Source of the DNA: Bacteroidota bacterium
Lineage (GTDB): Bacteria > Bacteroidota > Bacteroidia > Chitinophagales > LD1
Assembly (NCBI GenBank): GCA_947475165.1
Contig: CANJLD010000001.1
Span: 62,001-126,000 of the forward strand
Length of the DNA: 64,000 nt
Reading direction: 5' to 3'
Positions 1 through 10,652 of the stretch are shown here, in pieces (the first letter of the stretch is position 1; each line of letters starts with the position of its first letter). The position numbers and the translations under genes are program-made. The notes beneath the pieces were generated by a model. That model did no database searches. It was not told the origin of the DNA and saw only the letters and a program-made list of their open reading frames with translations.

Positions 1-703
1 GGTCAATAGGCTGCGAGAAGTTTCTGCCCACCGCAGCATAATGTAAAGCCACTCCTTGAAGTGCAGAATCAGTTGATAGAGAAAGACTATCCCAGTTAGG
101 AGCATTAGAAGGTGGGTAAGAATAGCCCAGCACTATTCCAAAGAAAATATTGCATACCCAAACATTTACATACCGGTCAGTTGGCCACGGAGCTTTGCCG
201 CCCGGTTCTTTTTTTACATCATCGGCAAAAGGGCTGTAGCCGATAAAACTACCGCTGCCCGGTGTGCGGGTAATACCGGTGGTAGTGTTTCCATCAGGGT
301 CAGTAGTGGCGAGGACAAATTCAATATGCGGGTCTCCGGCAACCGGTAAAAACTCGCTGCGGGTACGGGCAGTATCTGCATTCAGTCTGCGGTAATCTTC
401 GTTTAATACTTCCAGTTGCGAATAGATAACCGAATCAGGAATATTTTCAAGAGCAGAATTATACACCACATGAAACACCATTTGAACGCGGTAAACGGTA
501 TCGCTGCCTGAACGATTGGCTTTGTTGGCATCGGCAATTTGCTTGGCGTTTTCGAAACAGGCTTGGGTGCGTGCCAGGTAACCGGGTTGCTGCTGCTCGC
601 GGAATTGTATAGCATTAAAAGTGCCGCAGCGGTTAAGGTTTGCCTGTGCAAAACAGTTGAAGGAAATAAATAGAGTTAAGACAAGCGTAAAGAGTTGTTT
701 CAT
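1..703 (-). CDS. M43-type secreted metalloprotease, N-terminal part only (cut by window edge)
   Basis: The reading frame is open from an ATG at 703 down to the left edge, so only about the first 234 residues are present. It starts with a signal peptide (MKQLFTLVLTLFISFNCFAQ). The next section aligns well by eye with the neighbouring M43 protease: a 'VFHVVYNSA' strand near residue 75, then 'DPDGNTTTGITR'. The catalytic zinc motif HExxHxxGxxH would lie beyond the window edge, so activity cannot be judged. It is on the same strand as the upstream M43 gene, 75 bp away, and the two look like tandem duplicates. A T9SS tail is likely but not visible. Confidence 0.8.
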   Translation of the reverse strand, partial: MKQLFTLVLTLFISFNCFAQANLNRCGTFNAIQFREQQQPGYLARTQACFENAKQIADANKANRSGSDTVYRVQMVFHVVYNSALENIPDSVIYSQLEVLNEDYRRLNADTARTRSEFLPVAGDPHIEFVLATTDPDGNTTTGITRTPGSGSFIGYSPFADDVKKEPGGKAPWPTDRYVNVWVCNIFFGIVLGYSYPPSNAPNWDSLSLSTDSALQGVALHYAAVGRNFSQPID

Positions 704-736
704 GCTGATTGGCTTCTTTATGATGAATGAATACAA

Positions 737-775
737 GATTTCTCACTTCGCAAAGCCTACGCTCGAAATGACAAA
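737..775. repeat. short intergenic repeat-like element
   Basis: This AT-rich gap between the two M43 genes holds a segment running from 'GATTTCTCACTTCG' to 'CGCTCGAAATGACA'. Segments of this style are scattered between genes in many Bacteroidota genomes. Only one copy is seen in this window, so the call rests on resemblance from memory. Confidence 0.25.
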
Positions 776-778
776 CCT

Positions 779-2929
779 TTACTTACTGATAAGCAACTTC
801 TCAGTTTGAGAACTCTTCTCTCCTTTCAAATGCAAAAGGTAAAGACCGTTAGCGAATTGATTAACGGGAATGATGATAGCGTTATCGGTAATGTTGGTTT
901 CGTAAACCAGTTCACCCATGCTATTGATTAACTGAATCTGCTCAAACGGATGATTAGCCGGTAAGCGAACAGCTACTAAGTTATTAGCGGGATTAGGGAA
1001 AATTTTTACATCGGCTTTTTCTATTTCGTTTACGGTAAGCGATGTATTGTTCTGCACATTAATGTTGTCTATATACATAGCATTTCCCCAACCGGTAACA
1101 TTCTCAAACTTAAAGCTCACTTTGTTTTGCAGCGAAAGATTAACTACCGGAACTGTAACTGTTTTCCATTCGGTAGAAGTTGGTGTAAACAAAGTAGTTT
1201 GGTCGGGTGCTGTGGCAAGTGCGCTGCCTTTCTGGTTCCATATTTTAATCCAGTTGCTTCCGCAATCAAGGCTGTAATAAACTTTCAATGAATCTGCACG
1301 GCTGGCACTGTATTGCGCATACGCTACATCAAATTTTAATTCTGGGTAAGCAATAGAAGAAAAATCGTAAGCGTCTGTAATCAGCGCGTCTTTCTTTTTG
1401 TTTGGATTGGCACCGTAAGCGGTGTTATCTATAACTACCGAACCGCTGCTGCTACCATAGCCGCCATACGAGTTACTCTTCTCCCACGTTACATCATTGT
1501 TCGGATTGTAAATGCTCCAGTTAGCGGCAGGGAAAGTGGCTTCAAAAGTTTCGGTAAACGGAACGGCACTACCGGCTACGCCATTGTAGGCATAAAAGGT
1601 TATGCTCTTGCTATCGTTACCCGAAAAGTTATCTGACGCCTGTCCGTTGGCGTTTCCGAAAGTTATATCGAGCGTATGCACATCTTCAATAAAAACCAGC
1701 TGCACCGGAAGCGTTATCTGCACTTCGCCCTGCGTTGGCAGCGAGCCATTCCAGTTATAAATCTGTACTACATCGCCATCTACCTGGTAATAGAATTTGC
1801 CGGAAGTAAGTGTGGTGGTTCCTTCGTTCTTAATCGTTACAACCGGACGAAAAGTAAACGAGCAGATAGTATCCTTTGGAAAACTGATATTGAGCACCGC
1901 AACATCAAGATTTAAAAAACAAGAAGAAGAAGCAGTTAAAATATCGGGGCGAAACTGGCTCAACACGGAATGAATATTATTTGACTGACCGGCAGAGAAC
2001 ATATAGCTACAAGCATCGTCAGCATAATCCATGTAGTTCATAAACATATCTCCATTAGGCCCATTGTTGCAACTGATGTGCGGAAACGCTGGACAACCAA
2101 AATTCAAATCCGCTTGGTCCGGTGTATCATCTACATAATCGCCTGCATCGCCACAGTTAGCATCGGTTCCCCAAGTATGTAAAAGTCCAAGCCAATGACC
2201 AGCTTCGTGCGTAATTGTTTTGCCCAAATTATGACCGGTAAGTAAACTACCGGTGGTGCCAATAGTATTAAAGCGCGCAACAATACCATCGGAATTTGCC
2301 GCACCAAAAAAAGGCAGCGATGAATAAGCCAATACGCCATCACTGATAAGTGTGCCGCCCATACGCACGCTCCAAATGTTCATGTATTTGGTATGGTCCC
2401 AAATAGTTGAAGGCTTTAGAGTATTGTCAATTGTTGTTTCATCATTCCACGTAGCGGTAGAAAGCTGGTGACGAATAATACCGGTGGTCGGGTTGCCGTC
2501 CGGGTCGAATTTTGCTAGACAAAATTGAATATTGCAGTTGCCTATAAGCGGTGCAAATGCAGCAGGAACATTCACAAGATTAGCATCTTGCGCAGTGTAG
2601 TGCAGGTTCATAGCCGTAAGTTGCGACATAATTTGCGCGTCCGAAATATTTTCACCGGTACCCAGCGCATCGCCATTATGAACAATGTGAAACACTACCG
2701 GAATGTAAATAGTTTGAGCGTTAGCATCAGTAGCCCGTTGAGCATTGCTCTGATTAGCTTGATAAAGAAAAGTCTTCATTCCTTCATACTGCTGAGCAAA
2801 CTGCGGATTGCTTTGCAACTGACGGAAGGTATGTTCCATAGTAGAACACCAGCCATTTGTTTGCGCTGTAGCTAAATCGTATAAAAGAATTGCTGATAAA
2901 AGAAGGAGAAGATGTTTGGTGTTTTTCAT
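779..2929 (-). CDS. secreted M43 (pappalysin-type) metalloprotease with T9SS type A sorting domain
   Basis: This is a secreted zinc endopeptidase of 716 residues. The ATG at 2929 was chosen over one 51 bp upstream because it gives a proper signal peptide (MKNTKHLLLLLSAILLYDLATAQ). The zinc-binding motif HEAGHWLGLLH lies at about residues 241-251, followed by 'NYMDYADDACSYMF', which supplies the Met-turn of metzincins. A beta-rich middle region follows, then a jelly-roll/MAM-like domain around residues 490-640 ('ANWSIYNPNNDVTWEKSNSYGG'-type start). The last ~75 residues form a T9SS type A sorting domain ('VKIFPNPANN' through 'GLYLLHLKGE'). The likely role is extracellular protein degradation after export through the T9SS. 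Family assignment is strong; the substrate is unknown. Confidence 0.92.
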   Translation of the reverse strand: MKNTKHLLLLLSAILLYDLATAQTNGWCSTMEHTFRQLQSNPQFAQQYEGMKTFLYQANQSNAQRATDANAQTIYIPVVFHIVHNGDALGTGENISDAQIMSQLTAMNLHYTAQDANLVNVPAAFAPLIGNCNIQFCLAKFDPDGNPTTGIIRHQLSTATWNDETTIDNTLKPSTIWDHTKYMNIWSVRMGGTLISDGVLAYSSLPFFGAANSDGIVARFNTIGTTGSLLTGHNLGKTITHEAGHWLGLLHTWGTDANCGDAGDYVDDTPDQADLNFGCPAFPHISCNNGPNGDMFMNYMDYADDACSYMFSAGQSNNIHSVLSQFRPDILTASSSCFLNLDVAVLNISFPKDTICSFTFRPVVTIKNEGTTTLTSGKFYYQVDGDVVQIYNWNGSLPTQGEVQITLPVQLVFIEDVHTLDITFGNANGQASDNFSGNDSKSITFYAYNGVAGSAVPFTETFEATFPAANWSIYNPNNDVTWEKSNSYGGYGSSSGSVVIDNTAYGANPNKKKDALITDAYDFSSIAYPELKFDVAYAQYSASRADSLKVYYSLDCGSNWIKIWNQKGSALATAPDQTTLFTPTSTEWKTVTVPVVNLSLQNKVSFKFENVTGWGNAMYIDNINVQNNTSLTVNEIEKADVKIFPNPANNLVAVRLPANHPFEQIQLINSMGELVYETNITDNAIIIPVNQFANGLYLLHLKGEKSSQTEKLLISK

Positions 2930-3016
2930 AGCAGTCACAAACATAAAAACAAAGAGCAAATGACAACAGGCAATGAACATGAGTAACTCAGATGATGGGC
3001 TGTGTATTAAAACTCA

Positions 3017-3042
3017 AAAAGCGACTCCGAAGAGCCGCTTTT
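3017..3042 (-). terminator. intrinsic terminator of the SprB-repeat gene
   Basis: An 11-bp stem (AAAAGCGACTC with GAGCCGCTTTT, one mismatch) and a CGAA loop sit 27-52 bp past the stop codon of the giant gene. On the minus strand the hairpin is followed by a T-rich run. Confidence 0.65.
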
Positions 3043-3068
3043 AAGAAGGAAATGGACATGAAAAAAGT

Positions 3069-6000
3069 TTATCGAATAATGGTCAGCGAGCCTTTCATAT
3101 CGTTGCGCGAATAACCATTGATGAATACAATTTTAGCGGTGTAGATGTAAACTCCTTGAGGTGCAGCCTCGCCCTTATAAGTACCATCCCAGGTAAACTT
3201 ATGGTTGCTGGTTTCAAATACCTTTTCGCCCCAGCGGTTGAAGATGGCAAACTCAAGGAACTGAATAGTGTTTACATCGCCAAACAGTTGGAACAAATCA
3301 TTGTTGCCGTCATTGTTCGGTGTAAATACATTCGGAATGAAAATATCGGTAACCGAATTTACATTTATACTCACCGTGTCTGACGCTTTGCATCCGTTCG
3401 CATCTACCACATTTACGGTATAGAAAGTATTGCTAAGCGGAGAGGCCTCGGTGCTTGCACAGTTACCGCAGCTAAGCGAGTAAGCAGGTGACCATGAGTA
3501 AACATTATTGTGTTCAACATTGGTAACCGCAGTAAGTTGAATGGTTTCGCCTAAGTTAATTGTAGAAGAAACACCGGCATCTACAGTCAATTCATAACCG
3601 GATATAATACTGTAGCTGCCCTGAACAGAACAGTTGCGTGAATCGGTAACGGTTACAGCATAAGTTCCCGGAGAAAGATTGTTTAAGTCTTCGGCAATAT
3701 CACCGGTGTTCCAGTCAAAATTGAAGGCAACAGTTCCTCCTGTAACAGTTAAATCAATAGCTCCGTTCTGCACCTCTGCACAGGCACTATTATGCACCAC
3801 CGGTGTAATTACAAGTGGCGCAGTAGTTCCAATAATATAACCGCCCGAAGCAATGCATCCGTTGATATCGGTAATGGTAATATCATAACTACCCTCAGCA
3901 ACGTTGGTAATGCTGGAAGCAGAAGCGTTGTTGCTCCAGTGATAGCTGAAAGGTGAATTTCCTCCGGTTACCTGTAATACCACACTGCCATCAGCATGAC
4001 CGGTACAACCCACCGGAGTAATAACCGATGCAATGTTTAATTGCTGCGGCTCGTTTACTACTATGTCTCCACTTGCGGCAGTGCATAAATGTGCATCTGT
4101 AATGGTTACCGTGTAATATCCTCTTTGCAGATTAGCAATGCTGGCCCCTTGCGCTGAATTGTTCCAGTAGAAAGTATATGCGGGAACACCACCGGTTACA
4201 GTAATATTAACAGAACCATCAGCCAAACCATAGCAAGTAACATTGTTAGCGGTTGCGCTAATTACTATTGGTGAAGGCTGAATGATATCTGCACTATCAA
4301 CTACGCTGCAATTATTAGCGTCAGTTATCAGCACACGGTAGTTAGCTGCTGTAAGGTTAGATAGCGATGCATTCATTCCGCCTGAATTCCAGTTATAATT
4401 ATAAGGAGCTGTTCCGCCTTGCACCTGCACACTAATAGCTCCGTTGTTGCCACCATAGCAAGTTACAGCAGTAGTTTGAATAGTTGTATTAATAGACGGC
4501 AACTGATTAATGGCGGCACCGGTACTCGCTACACATCCACGGGCATCGGTCACGGTAACTAAATAGTTTCCAGCTGAAAGATTCGCTACATCCTGTGTAA
4601 CATTGCCACCTGTCCAGCTATAGCTATAAGGGGCAGTTCCACCGGTTACAGTTAAGTTAACAGCCCCGGTAGCCGCGCCATTGCAGGTTACATCAGTTGC
4701 CACAGTGCTTAAAGAAATGAGTACCGGTTCTGAAATACTGACAGAATTTAAGGCTGTAGCGCATAGGTTGGCATCGGTTACAGTAACGCTGTATAAACCC
4801 GGAGCCAGTGAAGTAACATCCTGCGTAACAGCATTGTTGCTCCAGATATAGGTATAAGGAAAAGCCGCTCCGTTTACACTCAAATCAATACTGCCGTCAT
4901 TCGCTCCATTGCAATGTACGTTTTGGTGTGTTTCAAGAACTGCAATAGCCGATGGCTGCGTAATATTGAACGACAACATAGTAGCACAGTTAGTCGCATC
5001 GGTTAACGATAGCGAGTAATTACCTGCAGTTAAATTTGAAATACTTGGTGCTGTGCCGCTATTACTCCATACAAACTGATAGCTACCATTTCCACCGGTT
5101 GCGGTGGTAGTTATAGAGCCATTGCTTCCTCCAAAGCAGGTAACGTTGGTTTGAGTAAAGCTAACTGTAATAGGTGTTGGCTGTGTAATAGTAGCTGAAG
5201 TTGTTGCGATGCAGGCATTAGCATCGGTTACAATTACCGAATAAGTTCCGGCACTTACACCAGATAAATCCTGCGTAAGAATATTATTGTTCCACTGATA
5301 TAAATAGTTGGTGGTTCCACCGGTTACAGATAAATCAATAGTACCGGTAGCTGCGCCTGCGCAGGTTACATCTGTTTTAGTAGTAGTAAGTGTAAGCGCA
5401 GCTGGTTGTGTGATTGCTGAAGTCAAAGAAGTTGAACAAGCGTTTGCATCAGTTACCGTTACCACATAGCTTCCTGAAGTTAAACCTGTTCTATTCTGTG
5501 TAATAACAGAATTGCCCCAGTTAAACGAATAAGGAGACACACCACCCGAAGGTGTAGTATTAATAGTAGCATTGCTTCCACCATTGCATGAAACATTAGT
5601 ATGTGTTTCAGCAACCACAAGTATAGCAGGCTGACTAATAGCAACAGTTGCAGTAGCCGAACATGAGTTGTTATCGTTTACGGTTACAGTATAGTTTTGT
5701 GCAACAAGAACAGAAACATCCTGTGCGGTTGCACCGGTGCTCCAGTTATAAGTATAACCGGAAGTTCCACCGGTAACACTTAAATCAATGCTACCCGTAT
5801 TGCCACCGTTACACAATACATTTACATGCGTATTTGAAAGCACAATCTGAGTTGGCTGAGAAATAGTTGCCGTTGCCAATGCGGTGCAGTTAGCAGCATC
5901 TTTAACGGTTACATTGTAAGTATTCGCCACAATGTTTGAAATATCCTGAGTAGTTGCCAGGTTGCTCCAGTTGTAAGTATAAGAACCTACACCACCACCC

Positions 6001-9000
6001 ACTGTTAAATCAATACTGCCGTTGGCAGAACCAAAGCAAGTAGTATTTACAACAGAAGTAGAAGTAGTAATTTGTGTTCCTTGAGTAATAACGGTCGAAG
6101 TATTTGCGGTGCATAAATTAGCATCCGTTACACTCACCGAGTAGTTTCCTGCCGGAATACTGTTGTTGTTTTGCGTTGCCGGTCCATTGCTCCAGTTGAA
6201 AGTATAAGCACTTGTTCCACCGGTTACTGTCAAAGCAATGCTTCCGGTAGATGCACCATAACAAGTTACGTTGGTTGGTGTTGCGCTTAACGAAATAACT
6301 GCCGGCTCGGTAACACTTGCTGCTGTTGAAACAGTGCATGAGTTATTATCAGTTATTGTTACGTTATAGCTGCCAACCGGTAAGTTCGTTCTATTTTGAG
6401 TAATAACTCCTCCTCCCCAATTGTAAGCGTAAGGTGAAGTTCCTCCGCTTGTTACAATATTTATTGAACCATTGCTTCCACCATTGCAGGAGATATTAGT
6501 AACCACTGCTGATGCAATAAGTGCCGCAGGCTGAGTAACAGTTGAAAGTAAACTGCCCGAACATCCCGCATTATCAATAACCGTTACGGTATAATTTCCC
6601 GCAGCCAGTCCGGTTCTGTTTTGAGTTATAATTCCTCCGCCCCAATTATAATAATATGGAGTTGTTCCTCCGTTCGATGTTAGTGTAATAGTTCCGTTGC
6701 TTCCACCGTTACATGTTGCGTTAGTATTAACAGATGTAATACTAAGTGATGCGTTTTGCGCAACAGTTGAAGTGCTATTCCTAGTGCAACCCGCATTATC
6801 AGTTACAGTTACGCTGTAAGTTCCCTGTGCAAGACCGGTTCTGTTTTGCGTAACAACTCCACCACCCCAGTTAAAAGTATAAGGAGATGTTCCGCCACTT
6901 ACAGTAAGATTAATAGCACCGGTATTACCACCTGCACAAGCCACATCGGTCATAGCAGGAACAATTGAAATAACTGCGGGTTCAGTAATGGTAGTTGTGT
7001 TAGCGACTGTGCAGCCTACATTATCAGAAACAGTTATTGTATAAGCACCTGCCGCAAGACCGGTTCTGTTTGGTGTAATAATTCCACCGCCCCAGCTATA
7101 AGAATATGGCGTAGTTCCTCCGGTAACGGTTGTGTTTATTGCTCCTGTAGTTCCGCCAAAACAAACCACATTAGTTTGAGTAGAAGAAACACTAAGCGAA
7201 GTTGTTTGACTAATAGTAGCCGTGTGAGTAGTTGTACAAGTTGCGTTATCGGTTACGGTAACTGTATAGTTGCCCGAAGTAAGTCCTGTTCTGTTTTGTG
7301 TAATTACTCCACCGCCCCAGTTAAATGTATATGGAAATGCTCCTCCACTTACAGTTAAGTTTATAGAGCCGGTGCTTCCGCCATTACAAGCAACGTTAGT
7401 TGTAACGGAAGCAACTGAAATAGCACTTGCCTGATTTACAGTTGAAGTATTTGAAGCCGTGCACAATGCATTGTCAGTAACCGTTAAAGTATAAGAACCG
7501 GCAGTTAATGCTGTTCTGTTCTGCGAAACTACCCCCCCACCCCAGTTAAAAGAGTAAGGCGAAGCTCCTCCGCTTACACTGATATTTATTGCGCCATTAT
7601 TTCCGCCAAAACAAGTGGCGTTGATAACTGTTGGCGTAACAGTAATAGCTGAGCCTTGGGAAACTGTAGCAGAACTTGTCATCGAACAACCGGTGTTATC
7701 GGTTACGGTTACTATATAAGTTCCTGCCATCAATCCTGTTCTGTTTTGAGTTGTAATTCCACCGCCCCAGTTAAAAGTATAAGGCGAGTTGCCTCCGCTT
7801 ACACCCATATTAATAGCACCATTGCTTCCACCAAAACAACTTGCATTGGTTGCAGTAGGTGTAACAGTAATTGCTCCCGGCTGATTAACGGTTGAAGAAT
7901 TAATTGCCGAGCAACCTGCATTATCCGTAACTGTTACACTATAAGTTCCCTGCGCAAGACCGGCTCTGTTTTGAGTGATTACTCCACCGCCCCAATTGAA
8001 AGAGTAAGGAGAAGTTCCTCCGCTTACAGTAATATTTATTGCACCATTGTTTCCGCCATTGCACGAAACATTTGTAACTACAGCAGAAGCACTTAAAGTA
8101 GCAGGCTGTGTAATAGCTGTTGAGTAAGTGGCTGTGCAACTTGCGTTATCTGTAACAGTAACATTGTAAGTTGCTGCAGTAAGCGATGCGCGATTTTGTG
8201 TAATAATTCCACCGCCCCAGTTAAATGTATATGGAGAAGTTCCTCCGCTTACGCTTAAGTTAATAGCTCCGTTATTTCCTGCATTACAGGAAACATTTGT
8301 ATTTACAGAAGAAACCACAATGGCTGTTGGTTGAATAACAACCGATGTGTTGCTTGTTGAACATCCTGCATTATCAGTTACCGTAACCGTATAGCTTCCG
8401 GCTGCTAAGGCAGTTCTGTTTTGTGTAATTACTCCACCTCCCCAGTTATAAGCGTAAGGAGAAGTTCCGCCCGCAACAGTACTGTTTATAGAACCGGTGC
8501 TGATATTATTACAAGTAAGATTTACAACAGTTGGCGAAATAGTTATAGCTGCAGGCTGACTAACCGCAATACTTGCAGAAGCTGTGCATGAATGATTATC
8601 GGTTACAGATACCGGATAAGTTCCTTGTGCAAGTCCGGTTCTGTTTTGGGTGATAATTCCACCGCCCCAGTTGTAAGCATACGGAGCAAAACTTCCGGTT
8701 ACAGCTAAGTTGATGGCACCGGTGCTGGCTCCAAAGCAAGTAGCATTAGTAACCGTTGGTGTAATAAGTATAGGAGTAGGTTGATTTACAGTAATAGAAG
8801 TTGAAACTGTGCATGAGTTATTGTCTGTTACCGTTACACCATAATTTCCTGCACTAAGACCGGTTCTGTTTTGCGTAACAACACCACCGCCCCAGTTATA
8901 AGTGTAAGGAGCAACTCCGTTCGATACCGATAAATTGATAGCACCATTACTTCCACCATTACAGGTTACATCGGTAACGGTCGAGTTAATTGTAATAGCA

Positions 9001-10652
9001 AAGGCCGGTTGAGTAATAGTAACCGTTCTGGTTGCCGTGCAAGAATGATTATCGCTTACTGTTACTGTATAACTACCAGTAGCAAGTGAACTAATATTCT
9101 GTGTAGTTGGCGAATTGCTCCACACATAAGTGAATGGCGACCATCCGTTTGCCACACTTAAATCAACTGAACCTGTAGCGGCACCATAACATAAATTGTT
9201 TACCTGTGTGCTGGTAAGGTTCATAGGTGTATAAGCAGGAACGGTTGCGCACGCAGTAGTACTGCATCCGTTGGCATCGGTTACGGTAACACAGTAGTTA
9301 CCTGCATTTACGTTGTTCTGATTGGCACTGATTACACCTGCACCCCACCAATACGAATAGCTTCCCATTCCGCCCACAACCGTAGTGGTTACCGAACCGG
9401 TTGGGCCGCCAATACATGCTTGTGGTAAAGGAACTGCTGTTATGGTTAATTGCAATGGCTGAGGAACAAAAGTAGTTTGTGTAGCAGTACATCCTCTAAA
9501 GTCTGTTACGGTTACCGTATAGTTTCCGGTAGCTAAACCTGTTCTGTTTTGTGTAAATATTCCATCTCCCCAATTGTATGAGTAAGGAGAAGTTCCACCT
9601 GTTACAATTGTATTAATGGCTCCGTTATTACTTCCAAAACAGGTAAGCTGAATGGGGTTAAGTGTAATATTTAATTGTGTTGGGGAAGTTAAATTAACTG
9701 TAGCGGCTGCCGTGCAACCGGTGGTTGAAGTGGCTGTAACGGTATATGAACCCGCACCCATGCCGGTTCTGTTTTGTGTAGTAGGACCATCGCTCCAGCG
9801 GAAAGTATACGGACCAACACTGCCTATTACAGAAATAACCGTAGTAGTTCCGTTAGCACCGCCAAAACAACTTGGGTTTACTGAACTTGTATTCACCGCC
9901 ATACCTGCGCCAGACTGACCAACTGTTGCCGAAGCAGAAACACTGCAACCGGTTATATCGGTAACAGTTACTGTATATGTTCCGGCAGCAATGGCTGTGC
10001 GGTCTTCGGTAATTGCTCCATCGCACCACGAAAACAAGTAGGCCGGAAAACCAAATTGCACAGTCAAATCAATTGCTCCATTCACACCACTTCCGCAGGT
10101 TACATTGGTAATTGTTTTATTAATAACCATGCCAGGTGGCTGAGTTACGTTAGCTGAATCAACTTTTGTGCAGCCCTTTGAGTCGGTAATGGTTACATAG
10201 TAATTAGCCGCAGTAAGGTTGGCGCGGTCTTCGGTATAAACAAAATCGCTCCAGGCATAAGTATAACCTGGGCTTCCACCTAAAACAGTAAGGTCAATAG
10301 CACCGGTGTTTCCACCGCCACAATAAACATGCGTAATGCTTTTCAGCGTAGTCATGGGAGTTGGTTCCGAAATAAAAATGAGAATAGAATTGCTGGCACC
10401 TAAATTATCCGTAACGGTCAACCAATAATTTCCGGCTGATAGACCAGCTCGGTCTTCGGTAATAGTACCATCGCTCCAGTTATAAGTATATGGGGCAGTT
10501 CCGCCACCGGGTGTAATATCTACTGCACCGGTTGCAAAACCGTTGCAATTTACGTTGGTATGGGCTTCCAAAATAACAATCGCTGCTTGTGTTTCCCAAG
10601 GCACCATAAACAGCGAAAGCAATAGCAATACCCCGAGTAATTTTCTTTTCAT
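3069..10652 (-). CDS. giant SprB-repeat surface protein, T9SS type B (gliding-associated C-terminal domain)
   Basis: This is a 2527-residue secreted protein. A signal peptide (MKRKLLGVLLLLSLFMVPWETQA) precedes 31 SprB-type repeats of about 75-80 residues. Each repeat begins with a Cys-centred 'xTCxGxxxGxI' motif, continues with 'GGTSPYxYxW' and ends with 'GxYxVTVTDxxxC'. The central repeats (about numbers 8-19) share a near-identical 'NWGGGVITQNRTGL' core and are very similar at DNA level. The outer repeats carry 'WSNGxxTQ' variants, so the middle block looks recently expanded. After the repeats comes a short Ig-like segment ('YSWSPAYSLSCGNCAST'), then the CHU_C/T9SS type B domain ('FIPNVFTPNNDGNNDLF' to the end). 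SprB in Flavobacterium is a mobile adhesin used for gliding. Here an adhesive surface role is inferred, and motility is not shown. Confidence 0.93.
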   Translation of the reverse strand: MKRKLLGVLLLLSLFMVPWETQAAIVILEAHTNVNCNGFATGAVDITPGGGTAPYTYNWSDGTITEDRAGLSAGNYWLTVTDNLGASNSILIFISEPTPMTTLKSITHVYCGGGNTGAIDLTVLGGSPGYTYAWSDFVYTEDRANLTAANYYVTITDSKGCTKVDSANVTQPPGMVINKTITNVTCGSGVNGAIDLTVQFGFPAYLFSWCDGAITEDRTAIAAGTYTVTVTDITGCSVSASATVGQSGAGMAVNTSSVNPSCFGGANGTTTVISVIGSVGPYTFRWSDGPTTQNRTGMGAGSYTVTATSTTGCTAAATVNLTSPTQLNITLNPIQLTCFGSNNGAINTIVTGGTSPYSYNWGDGIFTQNRTGLATGNYTVTVTDFRGCTATQTTFVPQPLQLTITAVPLPQACIGGPTGSVTTTVVGGMGSYSYWWGAGVISANQNNVNAGNYCVTVTDANGCSTTACATVPAYTPMNLTSTQVNNLCYGAATGSVDLSVANGWSPFTYVWSNSPTTQNISSLATGSYTVTVSDNHSCTATRTVTITQPAFAITINSTVTDVTCNGGSNGAINLSVSNGVAPYTYNWGGGVVTQNRTGLSAGNYGVTVTDNNSCTVSTSITVNQPTPILITPTVTNATCFGASTGAINLAVTGSFAPYAYNWGGGIITQNRTGLAQGTYPVSVTDNHSCTASASIAVSQPAAITISPTVVNLTCNNISTGSINSTVAGGTSPYAYNWGGGVITQNRTALAAGSYTVTVTDNAGCSTSNTSVVIQPTAIVVSSVNTNVSCNAGNNGAINLSVSGGTSPYTFNWGGGIITQNRASLTAATYNVTVTDNASCTATYSTAITQPATLSASAVVTNVSCNGGNNGAINITVSGGTSPYSFNWGGGVITQNRAGLAQGTYSVTVTDNAGCSAINSSTVNQPGAITVTPTATNASCFGGSNGAINMGVSGGNSPYTFNWGGGITTQNRTGLMAGTYIVTVTDNTGCSMTSSATVSQGSAITVTPTVINATCFGGNNGAINISVSGGASPYSFNWGGGVVSQNRTALTAGSYTLTVTDNALCTASNTSTVNQASAISVASVTTNVACNGGSTGSINLTVSGGAFPYTFNWGGGVITQNRTGLTSGNYTVTVTDNATCTTTHTATISQTTSLSVSSTQTNVVCFGGTTGAINTTVTGGTTPYSYSWGGGIITPNRTGLAAGAYTITVSDNVGCTVANTTTITEPAVISIVPAMTDVACAGGNTGAINLTVSGGTSPYTFNWGGGVVTQNRTGLAQGTYSVTVTDNAGCTRNSTSTVAQNASLSITSVNTNATCNGGSNGTITLTSNGGTTPYYYNWGGGIITQNRTGLAAGNYTVTVIDNAGCSGSLLSTVTQPAALIASAVVTNISCNGGSNGSINIVTSGGTSPYAYNWGGGVITQNRTNLPVGSYNVTITDNNSCTVSTAASVTEPAVISLSATPTNVTCYGASTGSIALTVTGGTSAYTFNWSNGPATQNNNSIPAGNYSVSVTDANLCTANTSTVITQGTQITTSTSVVNTTCFGSANGSIDLTVGGGVGSYTYNWSNLATTQDISNIVANTYNVTVKDAANCTALATATISQPTQIVLSNTHVNVLCNGGNTGSIDLSVTGGTSGYTYNWSTGATAQDVSVLVAQNYTVTVNDNNSCSATATVAISQPAILVVAETHTNVSCNGGSNATINTTPSGGVSPYSFNWGNSVITQNRTGLTSGSYVVTVTDANACSTSLTSAITQPAALTLTTTKTDVTCAGAATGTIDLSVTGGTTNYLYQWNNNILTQDLSGVSAGTYSVIVTDANACIATTSATITQPTPITVSFTQTNVTCFGGSNGSITTTATGGNGSYQFVWSNSGTAPSISNLTAGNYSLSLTDATNCATMLSFNITQPSAIAVLETHQNVHCNGANDGSIDLSVNGAAFPYTYIWSNNAVTQDVTSLAPGLYSVTVTDANLCATALNSVSISEPVLISLSTVATDVTCNGAATGAVNLTVTGGTAPYSYSWTGGNVTQDVANLSAGNYLVTVTDARGCVASTGAAINQLPSINTTIQTTAVTCYGGNNGAISVQVQGGTAPYNYNWNSGGMNASLSNLTAANYRVLITDANNCSVVDSADIIQPSPIVISATANNVTCYGLADGSVNITVTGGVPAYTFYWNNSAQGASIANLQRGYYTVTITDAHLCTAASGDIVVNEPQQLNIASVITPVGCTGHADGSVVLQVTGGNSPFSYHWSNNASASSITNVAEGSYDITITDINGCIASGGYIIGTTAPLVITPVVHNSACAEVQNGAIDLTVTGGTVAFNFDWNTGDIAEDLNNLSPGTYAVTVTDSRNCSVQGSYSIISGYELTVDAGVSSTINLGETIQLTAVTNVEHNNVYSWSPAYSLSCGNCASTEASPLSNTFYTVNVVDANGCKASDTVSINVNSVTDIFIPNVFTPNNDGNNDLFQLFGDVNTIQFLEFAIFNRWGEKVFETSNHKFTWDGTYKGEAAPQGVYIYTAKIVFINGYSRNDMKGSLTIIR

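Noticed and set aside
403-651. An 82-residue minus-strand frame
   Set aside because: It overlaps the M43 N-terminal part in another frame and is low complexity; the M43 frame matches its neighbour protein.
6118-9918. Several 60-90-residue frames inside the SprB-repeat gene
   Set aside because: They are shadows of the repeated DNA in other frames, Cys/Ser/Asn-rich and without any coding signal.
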